The notes under the pieces: generated by a model
The model's database searches: none
What the model saw: only the letters and a program-made list of their open reading frames with translations
Told to the model about the DNA's origin: nothing
Program-made: the position numbers and the translations under genes
Assembly: GCA_007026445.1 (NCBI GenBank)
Contig: VDMD01000004.1
Location: 496,001 to 560,000 of the forward strand
Source of the DNA: Schizophyllum amplum
Taxonomy: Eukaryota; Basidiomycota; Agaricomycetes; Agaricales; Schizophyllaceae
Reading direction: 5' to 3'
Length of the DNA stretch: 64,000 nt
Part shown: in pieces, positions 57,831 through 64,000 of the stretch
How positions within the stretch are numbered: position 1 is the first letter of the stretch
Layout: each line of letters begins with the position of its first letter

Positions 57831-59803
57831 ATGGCCGCGCCCTCTGTGACGCCGCTTCAGCCCTCAGCTGCTATCAACACCTCCCCGCGCAATATTGCCT
57901 CCTTCCAGAAATTCCTCGCGGAGAACGCGACCAAGCACCCAGAGACGACGCCCACGGAACGCAGACGCGAGATAGAGAACGCGTTCGAAAAGCTCCGCAT
58001 GGAGCTGCCTCAGCTTGACAATGGCATCGTCCGTGTTGCTGCACCCATCCCTCTGCAGGACACTCTGCCGCCTGCATCACGGTATGTGTGGTCCGCCTTG
58101 CCCGGTGCAGCAGACGCTGATCAAGTCCAGCTCGTATTTGCCGCCCAAACGCATCGATGCGTGCTACAAATGGCTTATATCCCATTTGCACAACCCTTAC
58201 CCCACCCGCGAGGAACGCGAAGAGCTCTGCAGGCAGAGCGGCGCAGGAATGAAGACCATTCTTGCCTGGTTCATTGTCGCGCGTCAGCGCATAGGTTGGT
58301 CCCAGCTGCGCGCCACGCGCTTCCACCGCTCCCAAATCGGCATGATACAGGCAGCTTCTCGGTTCTGGCCAGAACGGGACACGCATTGCCCCTTGCCACC
58401 TGATATTGAACTCCACTTCGCCGAGATCGACGCCAACGCGAAGTCCATGTACGCGGAAGCAATGCTGCCCAGTACCACGCTGGTCCAGCTCTTGAAGAAG
58501 TCTCAACGACTGGCTGTCGAGAATTCGCAGTCGCCCACCAAAGACTTGAAGAGGAAGCTCGACACGACTGATAATGAAGAGCAGTGTAATCAATCGCACA
58601 AGAGAAGAAGGTTAGCCATCGAGGTTCTTATCCGTATACGTCGCTGAACTCGATTTCCCAGATCTCTCAGTTCACGCAACCTCGCTTCGCCGACCCACGG
58701 GATACCACGACGTGCGCCGCCCAAGAAAGAACCACACCTTCGGTTGGCGTCTGCAGTCCAGCCGCTGACGAAGGTATCTCCCGAGTTGTCGTTATCGAGA
58801 CGTGCAACTTCGGTGCCCAAGTTCGGAGAGTCGTCGCTGTCGCCATCTGCGCCCAAAGATTCCCTCAAGCGACGGTCCACCTCCGACGATGGGCCTCACG
58901 ACACCAAACGTGCTCGTCTATTACCTGTCTGGCGCGATCCCCGCCTGCAAGGCGGCATCACTTCACATCCACCACGACGCCGGGCCTCCGAAACCCACCA
59001 ACGCCTTGCCAAGCCTGCCCGAAAAGGCCGCGACGAACGCTCGACATCCATGCCCTGCAACATCGCACAGAGTGATCCTCCGCAGGCTTCGTGGGATGAC
59101 ACCTTCTGGGCATCGCTACTGTCCAACGACACTGGCGGGGTACAGCACCACCCAATGCCTCCAGCCATACCTTTGGCGGGTGTTCTCGGTGACGCGAGCT
59201 ACTCGACGGATGTCGTTTCAACTGCCCACCAGATACCATATACCCTCCGTAAGTCGATCTCATTGAAAGGTCAACTCTTTCTGACCTCTCATCAGCTGAG
59301 ATATCTGCCGAAGGCTGGACGGACGTGCTCAACGATGCCTTCCCTCTGTTCGACGCCGCCGAAGCGGCTCTACCGTCTCTGTGCTCCACACCTTCATCCG
59401 CCTCTACCGATTTCCCGACGCATTACGATTCCCCGAACCACACCTCCCTGCCAGATGACGCTGCCATATTCCAGTACCAAAGCGATGACTGCTGGGATCG
59501 AGCTCACGATGTGCTTGGGGTCGTCGACGAGTCTTCGAGCTACCTCCGCCACGACCCATTTATGCTCGGTGACGCTGGCCTGGGGAACCTCCCTCGGAGA
59601 CGGACTTCTCTTTGTCTCTCGGAGACCAGTGGCTAGCCCCGCAGACGTGCAGTATGACGCCGGTGGACCGGACTGTGGCAGACGCCTCGAGGCCTCGTCG
59701 CAAGCGATCCCTGTCGACTAATGAAGGCTACTCTTCGGAGTCCCTTCCTTTCACGAAGCGACGAAGAGTTACCCACGATGGTGTCGTCTCTGGACGTGGT
59801 TAG
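57831..59803 (+). CDS. HD1: HD1 homeodomain mating-type protein (first copy)
   Basis: HD1 proteins heterodimerise with HD2 proteins from a different mating type to start dikaryotic development. Exons 57831-58081, 58131-58610, 58662-59248 and 59296-59803, about 608 residues. The N-terminal dimerisation region contains ERRREIENAFEKLRMELPQLD. The TALE-type homeodomain at about residues 85-150 reads HNPYPTREEREELCRQSG, then LAWFIVARQRIGW. The WFxxARxRIGW form is typical of HD1, but the residue at the Asn-51 position is Val. Basic NLS-like stretches (HKRRR, RPRRKR, TKRRRV) follow, and a C-terminal WDDTFWASLLSND segment typical of HD1 tails. One C is missing near 59592, before the last 70 residues. 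Confidence 0.9.
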
Positions 59804-60396
59804 CCTGATACCGGCGGTGTTCGTCGTCGCTTTCGCCTGCTTTTTCCATATACTCCACTCTACCGTCAGGTCGCTCGCATCTCGTTCTCCACCTATATAC
59901 CATGGCTCTCTGGATATCGTTCTGTATCATTATCGTTTATTCTATGGCTTTCAATTTTCTCGCTTAGTTACTTACAAACAATGTACTTTCATCATATACA
60001 TGATCACTTGCCTTGTCCGTCTTCATTATTTTTGGAACCAGCAGCGTCAGACAGCAACTTAGCAGCAACGGTCGCTTCGGACTCGAACGATTGCGCATTC
60101 GACCATATCCAAGAGGCTCGCCGTCAACGCGCGACATCAGCGACTTCGAGCTTCAAAGCTTCAGGATACAGCCCTATCGGCACCAACTCAAGAGACTTCA
60201 TGGCACAGCAGTAGGCTTGTGGAGCAGAAGCAGCAGGAGGGAAGATATGCATTGCGAGAAAGCGCGACGGAAACATAAGAATATACGATAATGTTAATGG
60301 TACACGGTGCTTGGCGGAGTAGAATAGCGAGGAAAGCATGGACGAAGAGGTGCAGGATGCTGAGGTACATATATAGGTGGTGTCTTGGTGCGGTGT
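59804..60396. other. intergenic between HD1 and HD2 (tail-to-tail)
   Basis: 593 bases between the stops of the convergent HD1 and HD2 genes. No homeodomain or other recognisable frame. Confidence 0.6.
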
Positions 60397-63175
60397 CTAT
60401 GATGCGAAATTGAAGGCCCCTTGGCTGCCAACGCCGAAGGTGAATGACGAAGAAGCGTTACTGCTGCGAGCGGTGGACACTGTGGCTGAGAAGTCGAATG
60501 AATTGTTTACCGATGACGTTCCGAAGGCGACCGGCGTGGGCGCGGGCTTCGCTTCAGTTGCCTGCGATGAGGGTGCGCCGAAGGAGAAGTTGGTAGAAGG
60601 GCTCTTGCCGAAGGCGAAGGTCGATGATGACGACTCGGGCTTGGAGCTGATTGCACGTGTAGTGGTGGCGGTAGTGGTAGGACCAGACATGGCTGCGGAT
60701 GCTGTGCTCGACCAGGCGGTCAAGGTCGTGAAGGAGAGGGGAGACTGTGGTAATGCCGATCCGAAGGTCTCGGACGAGGGTGGGGCAGCGGCAGGCGGCG
60801 AAGTAGACACGGCCTGCGTGCGCGATGGAACGGCGGACGGTCCGAATGCCGACGCTTTGGGAGTTGTCTCGCCTTCCACAGCAGGTGAGCTGCCGAAGGA
60901 GAAGGGCGTCTGGGTGCTGCTGGTGTCGAATGTGAATACGCTCGAGGCCTTCGGCAATGCTGCATCTGACGACGAGGCTTCTGGCATTGATAAGGTGGAG
61001 ATGACATTGACCTCGAGTCCGGGCTTCCCGAAGAGTGTCGAGGGATTGGGCGTATACTCGGCCTGCGATTCAAGGTTCCAGTTCGACGCGATGATGCCGT
61101 CGAACGCGCTGGGAGTGAAGCTCTTTCCAAAAGCGGATCCATTCATCGACGGTATCTGCTGAGGGTCCCATCCCATGGTCACCTGCGTCGACGAGGCGCT
61201 CTCCACCGATAGTTCTGCCGCAGTGGGAGCAGCATTCCCAGCTTGTTGCTGCTCGTTTGCTTTCCCTTCCTCGGGGCTGGCGGCGGCCAAGGTGGTCTGT
61301 ACGGGACCAAAGCTAAACAGCGGCGCTCTGGGTGGCCACTCTATGTCACTCCACGACCCTGATTGTATCTCCAGCTTGCCTGCGTTAGCATGGTCGACGT
61401 CCAGATCATCAAGGGCTACCTCTTCCCGGCCGAGAAGCATGATTGTTCCGTCATCGACATTAGCGGTCCCTTCACCAAAGAGCTCGGCGAGCAACGCTTC
61501 TGCATCCGCGTCGCTCATGGTCTCCATAAAAGTTGATGGTGCTGGAGACGATATTGGCGGATGCGGGGGAACGGGACTCGCAGCGGGCATGGGCGGGGTG
61601 ATGGTCCGTTCAGTGGTGCGCGCCGGTCTTGACGACTTCGAAGCAGGCATGGTGAATCGAGTCTTGGCCTGGGCAAGCAGAGACGTATCGAAGTCCGCGT
61701 CATGATTGAAGCGATAGCCTCGATCCCAGAAATCGTCCTCGTCGTCGCCTTCTGCCCCGGGGTCTTCGCGCCATCTTGTGATAGACAGGTCCGATGTGGT
61801 GAGCCCAGTTGCAATAGATATCGATGGTGGAGAAGGAGGCAGCGGACTGTAAGAGAAAGCGGGGGGTGGCGAAGAATATAGTTCGGGCGCAGGCAACGAC
61901 TCGGGTGATGGAGACGAGGAGTCATCGGAGTCGTCGGAAAAGGTCAGGGAGGGGACGCGATCCGATAATTTGCTTGACGAGCGCGAAGAAGACGGGGACA
62001 CGGAAGGCAGGCGGGTGCGCCTCACTGCCGGTTTCCCCTTCGGAAGACCTGCCAACTTGCGCGTCGTGATGTCGAGACGAGTGACTATCTTCGGCGGTGC
62101 GCGCGGAAGCAGTTCGTCGGAAACGAACGACGGCAACGGGGCTTTTGGACAGATATATGTGATCGCATCTCGCGCCGCGTAACCTTTCGGTGCGTCCGGA
62201 GCCAGCTTCGACTTGGCGTCACGGACCGTCATCGCATCGAACGAAGTCGTGAGGTCGTCCATATAGACAGGTGGTCGTGGGTCCCGGCGTGACCGAGAAG
62301 GCGTGCTTGCGATATGGTCGTGACGGTGATGCACATCGACGGACGAAGACAAAGGGATGTGAATAGCCAAGCCTCCACTGTTGTCGGTATCCCACAAGCC
62401 AGATTCGTGATACTGGGATCAAGTGGTTAGAGCTATGTTGCGAAACATCATGTACACTCACTTCATCACGTTGCTCAGACTTGAGCCCTGGCAAATCAAG
62501 TTCGTCTGATTCGCCATGAGCATTTACCGCTGCCGCTTGCCAAGCTTGGTCGAATATGGTCGTTGTCGATGAAGAGGGAGGTAGGCTGCGTGGCTGCAAA
62601 TTGATGCCCTGCGCTTTGGCGCGAGCACGACGATTTTGGAACTAGGGACCACGATAAGACAATGTCCGGACTGCAAAAGAGCGTAAGACTTGCCCATATG
62701 TGTATCTGCCTATAGGTGCCGCCTTCTTGGTCGGCCATAGCCTGCTTGTCTCCAGTGTTCGGGTATGCGTTTAGTTTGAAGTACTCTTCGAGCAGTGGCC
62801 GACGACCCTATAGCACATATGAGCAGGGGCTAGGATGTCAGGAAGCTAGATATGACTCACTCTGGACAAGGTTGCCGGCAATGCGCACTTATGCTCGTCG
62901 TTCGAGGTCTTTCCCGCGTCTTCAGCTTGGCCTTCGACCACGAAGTCGGCCCATCTCTCCAGCTCGGATGCGCAAGCCGCAGCAAATTCATCACGACGCG
63001 AGGTGTCTTCGCCCATCAAGCTGTATGCCTTTGCGGCATGCTCCAGGAGTTTCGATGCGACAAAGGTGTAAGCTTCAACTCTCTTCTGGATCATCGAGGC
63101 AGGCAGCCGCCGCGCCTTCAGCCGGCGTCTTATGAGTGTGGTGACCTTCGCCTCGTCGTAGTTGAACATGGACAT
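60397..63175 (-). CDS. HD2: HD2 homeodomain mating-type protein with FG-repeat tail
   Basis: The partner of HD1 proteins. Exons 63175-62861, 62807-62694, 62641-62462 and 62412-60397 join in frame to 874 residues without any error. The N terminus has a helical dimerisation region (MSMFNYDEAKVTTLIRRRLKARRL). The homeodomain at about 106-155 contains RRPLLEEYFKLNAYPNT and WFQNRRARAKAQG, with Asn-51 intact. The second intron, between Trp and Phe of WFQNRR, has a GC donor (GCAAGT). After the homeodomain lies a 720-residue Ser/Pro/Thr-rich region. Its last 340 residues hold about ten FG dipeptides, five of them FxFG (FSFG three times, FAFG, FTFG), like nucleoporins. It is convergent with the first HD1 and divergent from the second. 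Confidence 0.92.
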
Positions 63176-63697
63176 GGCGCGACAGGTGAGTCGAAGGTGT
63201 TGTTGCTCAGTGGCCTAAGGTTGTGGGATGAGATGGGGAAAGAAGATTGGTGTGAGCGCCGGTCGAGACTCCAGCGTGCGTGCACATATTAGGCCTTATT
63301 GTTCGACCGATTCGAGGACATGAGTTTGTTCCGGCCGACCGGCTGGACGGCTGGACGGATCACATGCTTGCCCGTAAAGTCGAACAATAGACCGCCCAGT
63401 TATTAGGGGCTGTTTGATCCGTCAAAACTCGCCACTGGACAGAACGCGAGATCAGCAATCTGGTTCCAAACTCGTCCAGTAAATAGTTATAACTCGTCGT
63501 TGGAGCGGGCATGACGGGCGCTGGACGGGCTCGTCCCCGCCAAAGACCCCTGATGTCATGGTTGTAACTTGGAATACAAGTTCCAAACTCGTCCATAACT
63601 CCCAGCAAACAAAACTCGTCCAGAGCGAGTTTTGACGGATCAAACAGCCCCTATTGGCGTGTGACACTGACGCTGGCTGTGACTTTCAGCGGCCATC
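63176..63697. promoter_or_regulatory. shared promoter of the HD2 / second HD1 pair
   Basis: 522 bases between start codons of head-to-head HD2 and HD1 genes, the usual arrangement of an HD pair. Nearly half of it is a MITE (63406-63651). Confidence 0.75.
63406..63651. mobile_element. MITE, 246 bp, with perfect 27-bp terminal inverted repeats
   Basis: The left end (63406-63432, starting GGGGCTGTTTGATCC) is the exact reverse complement of the right end (63625-63651). A TA duplication flanks it (63404-63405 and 63652-63653). Inside, AACTCGTCCA-type subterminal repeats occur near 63470, 63588 and 63613. It has no coding capacity, so a transposase would have to act in trans. The TA target and short size fit a Tc1/mariner-type or PIF-type MITE; the family is not certain. 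Confidence 0.9.
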
Positions 63698-64000
63698 ATG
63701 CATCAAGCGTCTTCTTACTTTCCACCACCGTCGCTAGCATCTGCCTGTGCTGCCAGATTCCCCGTCATTATGCTGCCCTCAAGCTCGTCGAAGGCTCCGC
63801 TCGCGCCTAAGCCGACGAACCTCCCGCAGTTGTTGGCAACTGTCGCCACCAAGTCTACCACATCGAAGTCGCCCGAACGCAGGGCCGCCATAGAGAATGC
63901 CGCAACTGATCTCATGCGCCTACTGCCGTCCCTCGGAAATAAACTCTTTCAAACCGTTACTTCCTCCCGCCGACGACATGCGACGCTTGACGCGCCCTTT
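63698..64000 (+). CDS. HD1: second HD1 mating-type gene, N-terminal part (cut by window end)
   Basis: An open frame of 101 codons runs off the window. The segment SPERRAAIENAATDLMRLLPSL matches the N-terminal dimerisation region of the first HD1 (TERRREIENAFEKLRMELPQL) in spacing and in most key residues, and ATK stands at the same distance before it. Met at 63770 is an alternative start. The homeodomain itself lies outside. Head-to-head placement with HD2 supports an HD1 identity; without the homeodomain the call remains an inference. Confidence 0.7.
   Translation, partial: MHQASSYFPPPSLASACAARFPVIMLPSSSSKAPLAPKPTNLPQLLATVATKSTTSKSPERRAAIENAATDLMRLLPSLGNKLFQTVTSSRRRHATLDAPF

Noticed and set aside
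60377..61162. 261-codon plus-strand open frame
   Set aside because: Antisense to the HD2 tail; its quality comes from the codon bias of the real gene on the other strand.
1..64000. tRNA, rRNA, CRISPR array, bacterial operon
   Set aside because: No cloverleaf-like B-box context, rRNA core or spaced direct repeats were seen by eye; the genes are spliced eukaryotic genes. A tRNAscan run would be decisive.

Overview
The window reads as nuclear DNA of a mushroom-forming basidiomycete (Agaricomycetes, possibly Polyporales). Genes are dense on both strands and GC-rich. They carry many introns of about 45-70 bases with GTRNGT...YAG borders. The families are typical: Zn2Cys6 and bHLH regulators, P450, GH16, F-box proteins, an HD mating-type locus, and FCP1, SHO1, EXO5 and glycogenin. 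No bacterial, plasmid or phage features were seen.

Layout: 0-5 kb holds the 3' part of FCP1, a Zn2Cys6 regulator and a bHLH regulator. 5-9 kb holds a secreted gamma-glutamyltransferase and a GH16 hydrolase. 9.8-14.5 kb holds SHO1 and IML2/TTC39. 15-20.6 kb holds an aerolysin-like protein and a P450. A 2.4 kb gap follows. 23-29.5 kb holds a one-TM Ser/Pro-rich protein, EXO5 and a CTR copper transporter. 29.5-36.2 kb holds an Ark/Prk (NAK) kinase and a sugar transporter sharing a 181-base promoter. 36.6-39.6 kb holds an SDR and a 3-hydroxyisobutyrate-dehydrogenase-like enzyme. 40.9-46.8 kb holds two F-box genes, a pseudokinase-like gene and an Agaricomycete family of unknown role. 47-53 kb holds a glutaredoxin-like gene overlapping a ZCCHC8-like gene, then a very long glycogenin. 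53.7-57.3 kb holds an ABC1-family kinase-like gene and an Ala-rich LEA-like gene.

57.8-64 kb is the homeodomain (A/HD) mating-type locus. It contains a full HD1 gene (+), an HD2 gene (-), and the start of a second HD1 gene (+) cut by the window end. HD2 and the second HD1 are head-to-head. Their 522-base shared promoter contains an intact 246-bp MITE. The HD2 protein carries a long C-terminal tail with about ten FG dipeptides, five of them FxFG as in nucleoporins.

A general caution: many genes read correctly only if one base is assumed missing, nearly always in a short G or C run (about 25 sites). Intact genes sit among them, so this looks like residual deletion error in a long-read assembly rather than widespread decay. 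Gene ends below are given as the span from start to stop, with the suspect positions named.
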